A DNA stretch of 31,813 bases from a virus. A model generated the notes under the pieces. That model was not told the origin of the DNA and did not search any database. It saw nothing but the letters and a program-made list of their open reading frames with translations. Position 1 is the stretch's first letter, and each line of letters begins with the position of its first letter. This document shows positions 1 through 7,171 of the stretch, one piece after another. The stretch is taken from IMG/VR virus record IMGVR_UViG_3300036766_000156, positions 1 to 31,813 of that record; one strand, written 5' to 3'. A program made the position numbers and the translations under genes.

Positions 1-1601
1 GTCCTGTTATTTTAGAACGAGACGGTCTTTCTCCTTTGGTAACGAAGGACGGGGTAACAGTTGCTAAGACATTAGGATTAGCGAACGCGGAAGCTAACAT
101 CATCATTGAATCTGCTAAGGAAATCTGTCTTAGGACAGCAAAGCAAGCTGGCGACGGTACTACAACGGCGATTATTCTTGCTAGTTCTCTTACTAAACAC
201 GGTCTTGATTTTCTTGAGAAGAATCCAAAATACAATCCTCAGCGCATGGTGAATGAACTTAATAATTGCTACTCAAACGTAGTTGTTTCGTTTTTGAAGC
301 AACATGCAAGATCGGTGAAGGAGCGTCATGAGCTTATTAATGTGGCTACTATTTCTGCAAACGGAGACACCGTTATTGCTACCGCAGCTGTCGATGCGGT
401 TATCGCTGCTGGCGAAGATGGTCAGGTTCTCATTGAAGAGGCAGACGACACAGGCATAAGGGTAGAGACGATCGACGGGTGCATCGTAACGACTGGGCTT
501 AAAGATATAGGTTCCATCGGTCTGGCATTCATCAATGATCGCTCTGGTCAGCAAGCTAAGATGGACAACGGTCTTGTGTTTCTATATGATGGAACGATGA
601 ACGATCTGAAGGTTCCAGCTGCCATACAGCAGGCAGTCGAGGGCACGGAGCTTTACGGAAAGCCTATCATCGTGTTTGCTCATGGCTTTTCGGATGTCGT
701 TCTGGATAGATTTGCCAAAACTACTAAGGGTGGTTATATGGTAATTCCAGTTAAGACGCCGCTTGGTGGAGTTGCCAATTCCCGCTCAATGTTCCTATAT
801 GATATGGCTGCATATACGGGAGCAACTGTTATTGATCCAGGTACTATTGACCAGTTCATTAAGGATGAAACTGACGAAGGATTTGGTGAGTTCGAGACTG
901 CTAAGGTAAACATGTTCGAGACGTTTGTAACTAGTAATGTGGATCACGAGAAGATTGAAGCTCGCATCGCGGAGTTAAAATCCATAATGCAGATTGCGCC
1001 TAGTGATCGTGAGAAGATGTTTGCTAGAGCCGCCATTAGTAAACTTACCGGTGGCGTTTCAACTATTTGGGTTGGCGGTGGATCAGAACTTGAGTCTCGT
1101 GAGAAAAAGGCTCGAGTTGAGGATGCTGTTGAGGCTGTTCGTTCCGCTATTGCTGAGGGTGTAATTCCTGGGGGGTGTGGCGTACATCTAGTCTTGTCGG
1201 ACATTATCGCTCGCCATCCAGACTATGTACCGTCATGGGACATAATGATTAAGGCACTTAGGTCTCCGTTTGAGATGCTTTTATCAAACTGTGGAGAGGA
1301 CTTTGCAGACATATGGAATGCCTTAGAACCTTTCATAGTTAATCAGCAGGAACCACCAAAGAAGATCTTTGACGCGGACGCACATCGTATAGTAGATCCA
1401 GAAGAGGCAGGCATCATCGAACCTGCTAAGGTGTGTAGGGTAAGTTTGGGCAACGCTCTATCAGTCGCTTCACTCCTTATAACCTTAGGAGGCATAGTTG
1501 TCGTACCTCGTGACTTTGGCCTTGAGAGTCAACTTGCGCTCAGTAAGCAGGCATTCAAGGACATGATGAGTCCAGAGAGTGGATTGGTTGGTCAGGAGTA
1601 A
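1..1601 (+). CDS. groEL: GroEL-type chaperonin (HSP60), 5'-partial
   Basis: ATP-driven protein-folding chaperonin subunit, expected to form a ring in the cytoplasm. The reading frame is open from nucleotide 3, and the residues before the first TTG (PVILERDGLSP) match the GroEL segment preceding TKDG, so the gene starts upstream of the window and about 35-40 N-terminal residues are missing. Conserved ATPase elements are visible: TKDGVTVA, AGDGTTTA (39 residues further on), and KKARVEDA with VIPGGCG near the C-terminal third; the aspartates corresponding to E. coli D52, D87 and D398 are all present. The apical domain is divergent. The usual Gly-Gly-Met tail is absent; the protein ends in GLVGQE. 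Phage GroELs are known in some large phages and are thought to fold virion proteins. No GroES is visible in this window. Identity is secure; client and need for a host co-chaperonin are unknown. Confidence 0.93.
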   Translation, partial: PVILERDGLSPLVTKDGVTVAKTLGLANAEANIIIESAKEICLRTAKQAGDGTTTAIILASSLTKHGLDFLEKNPKYNPQRMVNELNNCYSNVVVSFLKQHARSVKERHELINVATISANGDTVIATAAVDAVIAAGEDGQVLIEEADDTGIRVETIDGCIVTTGLKDIGSIGLAFINDRSGQQAKMDNGLVFLYDGTMNDLKVPAAIQQAVEGTELYGKPIIVFAHGFSDVVLDRFAKTTKGGYMVIPVKTPLGGVANSRSMFLYDMAAYTGATVIDPGTIDQFIKDETDEGFGEFETAKVNMFETFVTSNVDHEKIEARIAELKSIMQIAPSDREKMFARAAISKLTGGVSTIWVGGGSELESREKKARVEDAVEAVRSAIAEGVIPGGCGVHLVLSDIIARHPDYVPSWDIMIKALRSPFEMLLSNCGEDFADIWNALEPFIVNQQEPPKKIFDADAHRIVDPEEAGIIEPAKVCRVSLGNALSVASLLITLGGIVVVPRDFGLESQLALSKQAFKDMMSPESGLVGQE

Positions 1602-1603
1602 GG

Positions 1604-1795
1604 ATGAACCGCAAGAGAGAGATCGCTAACGATCTGTGGGACATAATGCGGAAGGTGTACAACATCAACGAGTTGTCTCCTCAGTCAGATAAGCAAGAAG
1701 AGTTGCTTACTACCATTGTTGAGTATATAGATACTAATTTATCGACACGTAGGAAGCGTCAAGATAACAAGGAGAAAGAATGTTTGAAAGAGTAA
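1604..1795 (+). CDS. Small hypothetical protein (63 aa)
   Basis: Short charged, probably helical protein with a lysine/arginine/glutamate-rich C-terminus and no recognised family. It begins 2 nt after the chaperonin stop; an AGGAG Shine-Dalgarno site lies in the last codons of that gene, and its 3' end overlaps the next gene by 16 nt. This arrangement suggests a translationally coupled operon member. The spacing, good RBS and lack of a competing frame support it as real; function is unknown. Confidence 0.7.
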   Translation: MNRKREIANDLWDIMRKVYNINELSPQSDKQEELLTTIVEYIDTNLSTRRKRQDNKEKECLKE

Positions 1796-2490
1796 TTGAT
1801 TTTGTAAAAGCAAGTAGAACAGCGCAATTCGCTCTAGTATTTATTGCTGGTGGTATCGTTGCAAGTGTTCTCTATCCAACTAAGCGCATAGAAGAAAAGC
1901 TTAAGCAAACATTTGAGCAACAAATAACTGTAATTAAGGAACAACACTCTAAAGAGTTAACACAGGAACGTGAGACATCTGCTAAGATTACTAAAACGTA
2001 TCGTACTTACCGCAAAACGTCTGAGGCAAAGATATCATCGTTGACTACTCAAGTAAGTTCGTTAAAACTTCATCAAAAGAAAACTTTTTATAAGATTGTG
2101 CGTCCCGATGGCACAATCATTGAGCGTGAGTCGACTACTACTGATTCCGAAGAAGAGCAACAACTTAGTCAACAGGTACAGCAAGAATACAAGCAGAAGT
2201 TTGAGGAGCAGGTTGCCAAACTTGAGCAGGTACAGATCGAAAAGGTCACCTCGATGCAGAAGCAATGGGATTCTAAGGAACAGGATTATCAGAAGCAGAT
2301 ATCTACTCTAGAGCAAAGTAAGGTAATAGATATTAATCCTAAGAACTTCACCTTAGATGTTGGTATGCTTACCAATCTGGATTACTATGGACATGTTACA
2401 TATAGTATCTGGGGACCTTTTTTGTTTGGACTACAGGGACAATTTGGGGCATCTCCAGCTGCAGGAGCAGGCCTCGGCTTGAAGTTCTAA
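1780..2490 (+). CDS. Membrane-anchored coiled-coil protein with hydrophobic beta-like C-terminus
   Basis: 236 aa. A single hydrophobic helix at about residues 16-32 (rich in Ala, Val, Ile, Gly) follows a short basic N-terminus, so it looks like an N-in membrane anchor. Residues about 37-185 are a long Gln/Glu/Lys-rich heptad-like stretch, a probable coiled coil. The last ~45 residues change character: alternating hydrophobic and aromatic residues, a Gly/Ala-rich turn and a terminal Phe (LGLKF), like a short beta-hairpin or an outer-membrane C-terminal strand. An AAGGAG site lies 12 nt before the ATG. The layout resembles an envelope-spanning protein such as an inner-membrane spanin, but gene position and family are not those of a known spanin. 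Function is unassigned. Confidence 0.75.
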   Translation: MFERVIDFVKASRTAQFALVFIAGGIVASVLYPTKRIEEKLKQTFEQQITVIKEQHSKELTQERETSAKITKTYRTYRKTSEAKISSLTTQVSSLKLHQKKTFYKIVRPDGTIIERESTTTDSEEEQQLSQQVQQEYKQKFEEQVAKLEQVQIEKVTSMQKQWDSKEQDYQKQISTLEQSKVIDINPKNFTLDVGMLTNLDYYGHVTYSIWGPFLFGLQGQFGASPAAGAGLGLKF

Positions 2491-2834
2491 TGCCTAAGTT
2501 TCGCTTCTTATGTGAAGTATGTAAGGCAGAAGTAGAGCGCTTCGCATCCCCAAAGGTAGAAGAAACTGATTGTGAATGCGGCGCTAAGATGAAGCGCCAG
2601 TTTCCAGGTAGTGGTTCTCAAACCGTCCGCGAACTCATTGATCCTTTTACTAATGTTAGAACTGTCCCAGATGAGAAGCAGCAGAATCTAGCTCGCAAGA
2701 CTGAGCACTTTTGGGATGTTGAGGTTCCCAGACTCATTCAAACGTACTCGCTGGAGACGTGTCTCCAGGAACAATGGTTAGTTTATAATGATAAGGGTGA
2801 ATTAGTAATTAATAAACCACCGAGCAAGAGATGA
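2490..2834 (+). CDS. FmdB-like zinc-ribbon protein
   Basis: 114 aa. The N-terminal ~40 residues form a zinc ribbon: FLCEVCKAEVE (Cys-x2-Cys) followed by DCECGAKMKRQFPG (Cys-x-Cys), the spacing of FmdB/CxxC regulatory zinc ribbons. The remainder is charged and without a recognised domain. The start overlaps the upstream stop in a TAATG junction and the stop overlaps the next start in ATGA, so it is translated as part of a tight unit with the membrane protein before it and gp46 after it. The binding partner is unknown; such ribbons are usually protein- or nucleic-acid-binding accessories. Confidence 0.75.
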   Translation: MPKFRFLCEVCKAEVERFASPKVEETDCECGAKMKRQFPGSGSQTVRELIDPFTNVRTVPDEKQQNLARKTEHFWDVEVPRLIQTYSLETCLQEQWLVYNDKGELVINKPPSKR

Positions 2835-4561
2835 AGATAAAATCAGTTAAGATCAACAACATTCTTAGTATAGAAGACGCGTTCATTGAGTTTGACGACA
2901 ATGGACTTATGTTAGTTCAGGGGTGGAATCATGATGTCGGTAGAGCTAATGGAGCAGGAAAAACAGCGATATTTAACGCAATTACATTCGCTCTCTTTGA
3001 TAAGCTTCCTAGAAAAATTACTGCAACGGAAATTCTACGCAGGGGATCTAAAGCAGGATATGTGGAGTTGTGCCTCGAAGTTGGTACAGATCAATACGTG
3101 GTTCGAAGATCCCGTCCTAAGGGCGTCACTTTCCAGAAAGCAGTGGAACCTCTTACAATAACTCAAGAGGGCTGGGAACGGATTTTAGGTCTTAACTATG
3201 ATCAGTTTGTTATTTCTATGTATGCCGCACAAGGTGCGGCTACCAGATTCTTGTCAATCAACGACTCAGAGAAGAAGCAGTTCTTATTACAACTCTTGAA
3301 TCTTGAGGAATTTTCCTCTTGCAAGATTATAGCTGATAGGAAGGTGAAACTGTTAGAGGATGAGTTCACCGCTTCTCAATCAAGGATAGACACCATCGAT
3401 TCTAAAGTGGATGCGTACGGTGAATCGTTGGTTGACGAGAACAACATTAACCACTTTATCTCCTTAGGAAACCAGGCGATAGTAGATCTTACTGCTAAGA
3501 TTGTCGAAGCTAAGCGAGTAGTAAAACCAGATCTAAGTAAGTTTCAAAAGTTAGAAGACGACATCGCTGCAAAGAAAACTGAGTTCACAAAAATTAAGAC
3601 AAGAAGAGAGATGCTACATGAGCAATACAAAAAGGTTAAAGCTAAGCAACATACATTCTCTGGATCGGACAGATGCGCTGCCTGTGGAACTTCGCTTGAT
3701 ATATCTGCTGCTAAAGCTGCTCACGAAAGAGAACTGGCAGAACGATGTACTGAGATGGCTCAAATCAAACAGCAAATCGACTCCTGCGATGATGCCCTTA
3801 CCAATGAGAAGTCAATTGCAGATCTATCTATACGAGTCAGAGAGAAGAAGGCTGAGGAGTCGAGGGATTTCGACACTGCTTTGTCGACAATCTCCGAGTT
3901 ACAGACCAAGATAACTTTAAAGCATAGAGAGCTTAAAGAACTCAATCTAAAACTTCAAAATAACTCTGAATTGCAGAGTAAGATCAAAGATCTACTCACT
4001 ATGCGTGACAAAATCGTTGACAATAGGGCCAGCATATTACGCAATATTGAGCTTTATAAAACGGTTTCGGCCATGTATTCGCCCACTGGTGCCCAGGCTT
4101 ATATCCTTGATTCTGTTATAGAATCCTTCAACGAGCGTGTTGCGGATTATGTAAAACTTTTGTGGTCAAATATGACGTACGAATTGAAGTCTTACAAGGA
4201 AACCGTTAAGGGCGATGTCACAGCAAAGTTCTCCGAGCATCTCATCATGGATGGTAAGTCGATATCTATGGGTAGTCTTTCCGGCGGAGAATTTAGAGCT
4301 CTATCTCTGTGCGTAGATTTCGCCCTCATAGAGGTGATGGAACGCCAGTTTGGTCTCTCGCTGTCCCCGATCATCCTAGATGAACCGTTTGACGGATTGG
4401 ATGGCTCGGGTCGAGAATTGATAATTGAGCTCCTAGAGGAGATGGCTGTCAATCGTCAAGTAGTAATAATTGATCATGCGAGCGAAGTGGCTGCGTCTTT
4501 TAGCAATGTATTGATGGTAGAAAAAAGAGATGGTATTTCTACTATTTGTAAGTCCACTTAA
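2831..4561 (+). CDS. Rad50/SbcC-like recombination endonuclease subunit (T4 gp46-like)
   Basis: 576 aa ATPase subunit of an Mre11-Rad50-type nuclease that processes double-strand ends for recombination-dependent replication and degradation of host DNA. Seen in order: Walker A GRANGAGKT at about residues 37-45, Q-loop region (MYAAQG), a coiled-coil arm, a zinc hook CAAC at residues 282-285, the returning coil, the ABC signature LSGGE, Walker B IILDEPFDGLDG with the D-loop, and a switch histidine (IIDHAS). Length is close to T4 gp46 (about 560 aa) and far shorter than cellular SbcC. The start codon overlaps the previous stop (ATGA). Its nuclease partner is encoded 12 kb downstream at 16658. The last 20 nt overlap the convergent GIY-YIG gene. 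Confidence 0.93.
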   Translation: MKIKSVKINNILSIEDAFIEFDDNGLMLVQGWNHDVGRANGAGKTAIFNAITFALFDKLPRKITATEILRRGSKAGYVELCLEVGTDQYVVRRSRPKGVTFQKAVEPLTITQEGWERILGLNYDQFVISMYAAQGAATRFLSINDSEKKQFLLQLLNLEEFSSCKIIADRKVKLLEDEFTASQSRIDTIDSKVDAYGESLVDENNINHFISLGNQAIVDLTAKIVEAKRVVKPDLSKFQKLEDDIAAKKTEFTKIKTRREMLHEQYKKVKAKQHTFSGSDRCAACGTSLDISAAKAAHERELAERCTEMAQIKQQIDSCDDALTNEKSIADLSIRVREKKAEESRDFDTALSTISELQTKITLKHRELKELNLKLQNNSELQSKIKDLLTMRDKIVDNRASILRNIELYKTVSAMYSPTGAQAYILDSVIESFNERVADYVKLLWSNMTYELKSYKETVKGDVTAKFSEHLIMDGKSISMGSLSGGEFRALSLCVDFALIEVMERQFGLSLSPIILDEPFDGLDGSGRELIIELLEEMAVNRQVVIIDHASEVAASFSNVLMVEKRDGISTICKST

Positions 4562-5174
4562 ATCCCTTATAGTGCTGGATTTTCCCGCGACAACACATGT
4601 TGATACCGCCCTTTGAAAAGCGGGTATCAGCCCCCATATGACTCAGTTCTATTGTTTCACCAGTAGTTAAACTAGTTCCTATAACGGCCTTACGCTTACT
4701 TGTGTTTAATTTTATTAATCTATTTTGTGTTTTAATACTATTCTTTTGCGCAACCGCCATGTTCCTAATGGCTTGCCTAGACATCTTTTTACCTTTGTTA
4801 TGGGGAGTTCCATATTCTCTATTTTGCGCTATCTTTTTGCGAGTTTCTAAACTATGATGCTTACCTAGAGTATTTCCAGCGGTTGAACATAGGTTGTATC
4901 CAATTGAAGCATCATAGCTTTTATATAAATCCAAGTAATGTTGTTCGCGTTCCAGACATTTTGTTGGTAAACATTCTTCCAGCGTTTCATAGGTAAAAGC
5001 TTCAGATCCATGTTTATTATAGGCTTTTTGTAGATAGTTGTTGGCGTGCCTGTTGTGCTTTAGAGCACTTTTGTGGTGGCGCAGACGTTCTTTAATTCCG
5101 CCTTTGCTGGCCGAACTTCCAATGTAAATCTTATTAGTGACTGTGTTTTTAATTATATACACACCGTTTGCCAT
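4542..5174 (-). CDS. GIY-YIG homing endonuclease with NUMOD-type DNA-binding modules
   Basis: 210 aa site-specific selfish endonuclease and the only minus-strand gene here. The GIY-YIG nuclease fold is at the N-terminus: GVYIIKN, KIYIGSS and a downstream arginine region (KERLRHH), then the catalytic-Glu region near residue 60. A NUMOD3-like segment follows (GKHHSLETRKKIAQ and NKGKKMSRQAIRNMA). The C-terminus has a NUMOD1/IENR-like pattern ending in GFKWTYK. It lies in the gap after gp46 and its stop overlaps the last codons of gp46, so the insertion did not interrupt an obvious gene. Its own leaderless-type promoter sits immediately upstream at 5181-5189. It is a likely freestanding homing element. 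Confidence 0.92.
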   Translation of the reverse strand: MANGVYIIKNTVTNKIYIGSSASKGGIKERLRHHKSALKHNRHANNYLQKAYNKHGSEAFTYETLEECLPTKCLEREQHYLDLYKSYDASIGYNLCSTAGNTLGKHHSLETRKKIAQNREYGTPHNKGKKMSRQAIRNMAVAQKNSIKTQNRLIKLNTSKRKAVIGTSLTTGETIELSHMGADTRFSKGGINMCCRGKIQHYKGFKWTYK

Positions 5175-5180
5175 AGTGTA

Positions 5181-5189
5181 ATTTTACCA
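5181..5189 (-). promoter_or_regulatory. Extended -10 promoter for the GIY-YIG gene (leaderless spacing)
   Basis: On the minus strand TGGTAAAAT is followed by exactly six bases (TACACT) and then the ATG. A -35-like TTGAAT (complement of 5205-5210) is 18 bp upstream. With normal sigma70 geometry the transcript would begin at the start codon. Confidence 0.6.
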
Positions 5190-5220
5190 CGCATCTGATG
5201 TTAAATTCAACTAAGTTTTA

Positions 5221-5229
5221 TGGTATGAT
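5221..5229 (+). promoter_or_regulatory. Extended -10 promoter (TGGTATGAT), leaderless spacing
   Basis: TGGTATGAT is followed by six bases (TGATAG) and the ATG at 5236. There is no Shine-Dalgarno site. It is divergent with the minus-strand promoter at 5181-5189 within a 61-bp intergenic region. Confidence 0.6.
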
Positions 5230-5235
5230 TGATAG

Positions 5236-5538
5236 ATGCAGGACCTAATCTCTAAGATAGAAGAGCTAAGAAAAAACTTAGCTGCCATGAAACCCAAAGA
5301 GAACTCCTTGGTTCCTGCCCTTCAGATGCCCACAGTTAAGCCACTCTCGATATCTGCCCCTAGTGCCACCAAGCAACCTAAATTACCTGGTGTTGCCCCA
5401 CCGTCAAATAAGGATCCCAGAAAGATGGCCGAACAACTTAAGAATCCTAGACCTAAGAAACCTAAGATAGAGATGCTTAAGTTTGAAAAAAACGGACAGT
5501 GGTCACTTGATAAATCAAACGAATCTGACGCAGTATAA
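5236..5538 (+). CDS. Proline/lysine-rich hypothetical protein (100 aa)
   Basis: A short helical N-terminus (about residues 1-20) is followed by a long low-complexity, Pro/Lys/Ser-rich segment (about 20-85) that is probably disordered, then a short acidic tail. No domain is recognised. The ATG sits 6 nt after an extended -10 element and has no Shine-Dalgarno site. It is first in a rightward group leading to the HNH gene. Function is unknown. Confidence 0.7.
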   Translation: MQDLISKIEELRKNLAAMKPKENSLVPALQMPTVKPLSISAPSATKQPKLPGVAPPSNKDPRKMAEQLKNPRPKKPKIEMLKFEKNGQWSLDKSNESDAV

Positions 5539-5546
5539 CCCTATAC

Positions 5547-6137
5547 GTGAAGAAGAAACCTCCATACAACCAAAATGCTGCAATTCGCGGCGCACTCAGA
5601 CGCCAGTTTTCAAGGTCCCCTATTGTTCGCGAAGTCTTAATGAAGGTACGTCGTGAAGTACCTAGATTCTGCAAAGATGGAAGTAGAGCTAAGAAAGATG
5701 CTGTCCAGTATCTCTGTAGCGTGTGTGGCCAATGGACTAAGTCCACAGCAGTCGCGGTCGACCACATCACTCCTGTTATTGATGTTCAAGTTGGGTTTGT
5801 GGACTGGAATCAGTTTATCGCTCGTCTCTTCTGCGGATCCGAAAACCTCCAAGTCATATGCGATACGTGTCACGACACCAAAACGCAATCGGAACGAATA
5901 GCTAGACTAACTATTCAATACACTGAAGAACTTGATGGTTTAGAGTGTGCTATAAACGTAGCAGATAATCATAGAAATCTGTTTGGTGCTGGCAACGGTT
6001 TTAAGTCTATGATTAAGGACTTAAATAAATATATTGCCAAGAAGAAAACTAAGGGTCTTGAGGAAATAGTAGAAAGAGCCAAGAGATTGAAAGAACGTGT
6101 TGTGGCGTATAAGAAAACGTACGACAAAGCCAAATAA
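5547..6137 (+). CDS. HNH endonuclease
   Basis: 196 aa with a zinc-bound HNH (beta-beta-alpha metal) nuclease core: CSVCGQW, then AVDHITPV (the D-H pair), then a W-x2-F-x2-RLFC segment, and ICDTCHDTKT completing the Cys-x2-Cys / Cys-x2-Cys pairs. The C-terminal third is Lys-rich and helical. The start is GTG 8 nt after the preceding stop; no Shine-Dalgarno is apparent and a weak -10-like TATAAC overlaps that stop. It could be a freestanding homing endonuclease or a phage DNA-processing nuclease; sequence alone does not decide. Confidence 0.85.
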   Translation: MKKKPPYNQNAAIRGALRRQFSRSPIVREVLMKVRREVPRFCKDGSRAKKDAVQYLCSVCGQWTKSTAVAVDHITPVIDVQVGFVDWNQFIARLFCGSENLQVICDTCHDTKTQSERIARLTIQYTEELDGLECAINVADNHRNLFGAGNGFKSMIKDLNKYIAKKKTKGLEEIVERAKRLKERVVAYKKTYDKAK

Positions 6138-6146
6138 GGAGTTTAG

Positions 6147-6446
6147 ATGTCGAATCTTGAATCTGTTAAGAAGGTACTTAGTAAGTCATTTGTTGATAAC
6201 CATGAGAACGTCACTGAGGACGTGGCTGCTGACCTAATTGTTAGGGCTGAGCAGAAGGTGAAGGGCATTAAGGAAGAGAGAGCTGCCGATGAGAAACTAG
6301 CTCAGGCTAAGCAGATCGTTAAGGATCTTAACTCTGCTTATACCAGTGCTATTAAGTATGAACAGGCTAAGATAGACTTCCTTCTGGAGAAGATCGAGGA
6401 GATCCAATCTGGCGACGTTAACCCTGATTCAGGCGCAAACGCCTGA
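6147..6446 (+). CDS. Helical hypothetical protein (99 aa)
   Basis: Highly charged, Lys/Glu/Ala-rich protein predicted to be almost wholly alpha-helical, with heptad-like hydrophobic spacing at about residues 45-90. There is a strong AAGGAG 6 nt before the ATG. No family is recognised. Codons near the stop form a GC-rich hairpin (6429-6446). Confidence 0.75.
   Translation: MSNLESVKKVLSKSFVDNHENVTEDVAADLIVRAEQKVKGIKEERAADEKLAQAKQIVKDLNSAYTSAIKYEQAKIDFLLEKIEEIQSGDVNPDSGANA
6429..6446 (+). other. Stem-loop at the end of the 6147 gene
   Basis: Perfect 7-bp stem (TCAGGCG / CGCCTGA) with a CAAA loop that includes the stop codon. It has no following T-run, so it is not a canonical terminator. It directly abuts the -10 element of the next gene. 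Confidence 0.5.
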
Positions 6447-6452
6447 TACAAT
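6444..6452 (+). promoter_or_regulatory. Extended -10 promoter (TGATACAAT) with short SD leader
   Basis: TG-n-TACAAT is followed by a ~20-nt leader carrying AAGGAG before the ATG at 6479. It contrasts with the leaderless promoters in this window. Confidence 0.5.
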
Positions 6453-6478
6453 AAGGGTTACTTATCTAAGGAGTTTTT

Positions 6479-6880
6479 ATGAGTTTAAGAGATTCGTATT
6501 TTAATGGTGCAACTGGCCTCCAACAGCAGATGGACGGTGCTTTTGATGCCGGTGTAGCCTTTGTTGGTAGTAACCTTACGGCTCTTCAAACCGCTCTTGA
6601 AAGCGCCGCGGCTCAAGGTAAACTTGAGTTTAAGGTCCTAATCCAAGGCACTGGAACAGGTAACGCAGTTTATTTAAGGGGCAACAACGGTTATAACTTA
6701 TATCTTAAGAGTTTTTTCGCAGGCATCATAAATGCGATGGCTGCTCAAGAGATATATGACTACCAAGTAAGATTGCAACTTGATATTAGTACCTCTGCAA
6801 GTACCAATGTCGTTTTTCTCTTTAATTTTGGTACGAATACTAGTACGGCACCCGTGAGCCTTGATCCTATCTCTGTATAA
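6479..6880 (+). CDS. Hypothetical protein, possible virion protein (133 aa)
   Basis: Neutral protein with helical N-terminal half (Ala/Gln-rich) and a Ser/Thr/Asn-rich beta-like C-terminal half, a composition common in phage structural proteins. It has its own promoter and a strong AAGGAG ribosome-binding site, suggesting high expression. No motif allows assignment. Confidence 0.7.
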   Translation: MSLRDSYFNGATGLQQQMDGAFDAGVAFVGSNLTALQTALESAAAQGKLEFKVLIQGTGTGNAVYLRGNNGYNLYLKSFFAGIINAMAAQEIYDYQVRLQLDISTSASTNVVFLFNFGTNTSTAPVSLDPISV

Positions 6881-6883
6881 GTT

Positions 6884-7138
6884 ATGAGCGACGAGACTAA
6901 AGAGCCTAGTATTACGCAGCAAGCTCAGAATCTTGTTGACGATACTGCTAAAGTAATACAAATGGCTATTGACTCAGGTCAAGTGCTTGTATCAGAAGAA
7001 GTTAAGGCCACTCGTTTTGCCATATGCCAACAGTGTGATAAGTTCAACAAGGATAAAAACACCTGTCTACTGTGTGGCTGTCGCATGAAGATTAAGACTG
7101 TTCTTGCCGCCTCATCCTGTCCTATGAAAAAGTGGTAA
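6884..7138 (+). CDS. Small cysteine-rich zinc-binding phage protein
   Basis: 84 aa. The C-terminal half carries ICQQCDKF, CLLCGCRMKIKT and SSCPMKKW: Cys-x2-Cys, Cys-x2-Cys-x-Cys, then Cys-Pro-x3-Trp. This closely resembles short conserved proteins found in many T4-like phages, where the function is unknown. It begins 4 nt after the preceding stop. A structural zinc site is inferred from cysteine spacing. Confidence 0.8.
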   Translation: MSDETKEPSITQQAQNLVDDTAKVIQMAIDSGQVLVSEEVKATRFAICQQCDKFNKDKNTCLLCGCRMKIKTVLAASSCPMKKW

Positions 7139-7156
7139 CCCGCACGCGTTATATTT

Positions 7157-7165
7157 TTGTATAAT
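7157..7165 (+). promoter_or_regulatory. -10 promoter of dnaE (TTGTATAAT), leaderless spacing
   Basis: TATAAT at 7160-7165 is followed by six bases (GTGTGC) and the ATG at 7172. There is no Shine-Dalgarno site. The upstream TTG at 7157 lies inside this element and is not a credible start. Confidence 0.65.
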
Positions 7166-7171
7166 GTGTGC

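Noticed and set aside
36-38. TTG at 36 as the start of the chaperonin
   Set aside because: The frame is open upstream to the window edge and the residues there align with GroEL, so the gene is truncated by the window.
7157-7159. TTG at 7157 as the dnaE start
   Set aside because: It lies inside the -10 element; the ATG at 7172 fits the PHP N-terminus.
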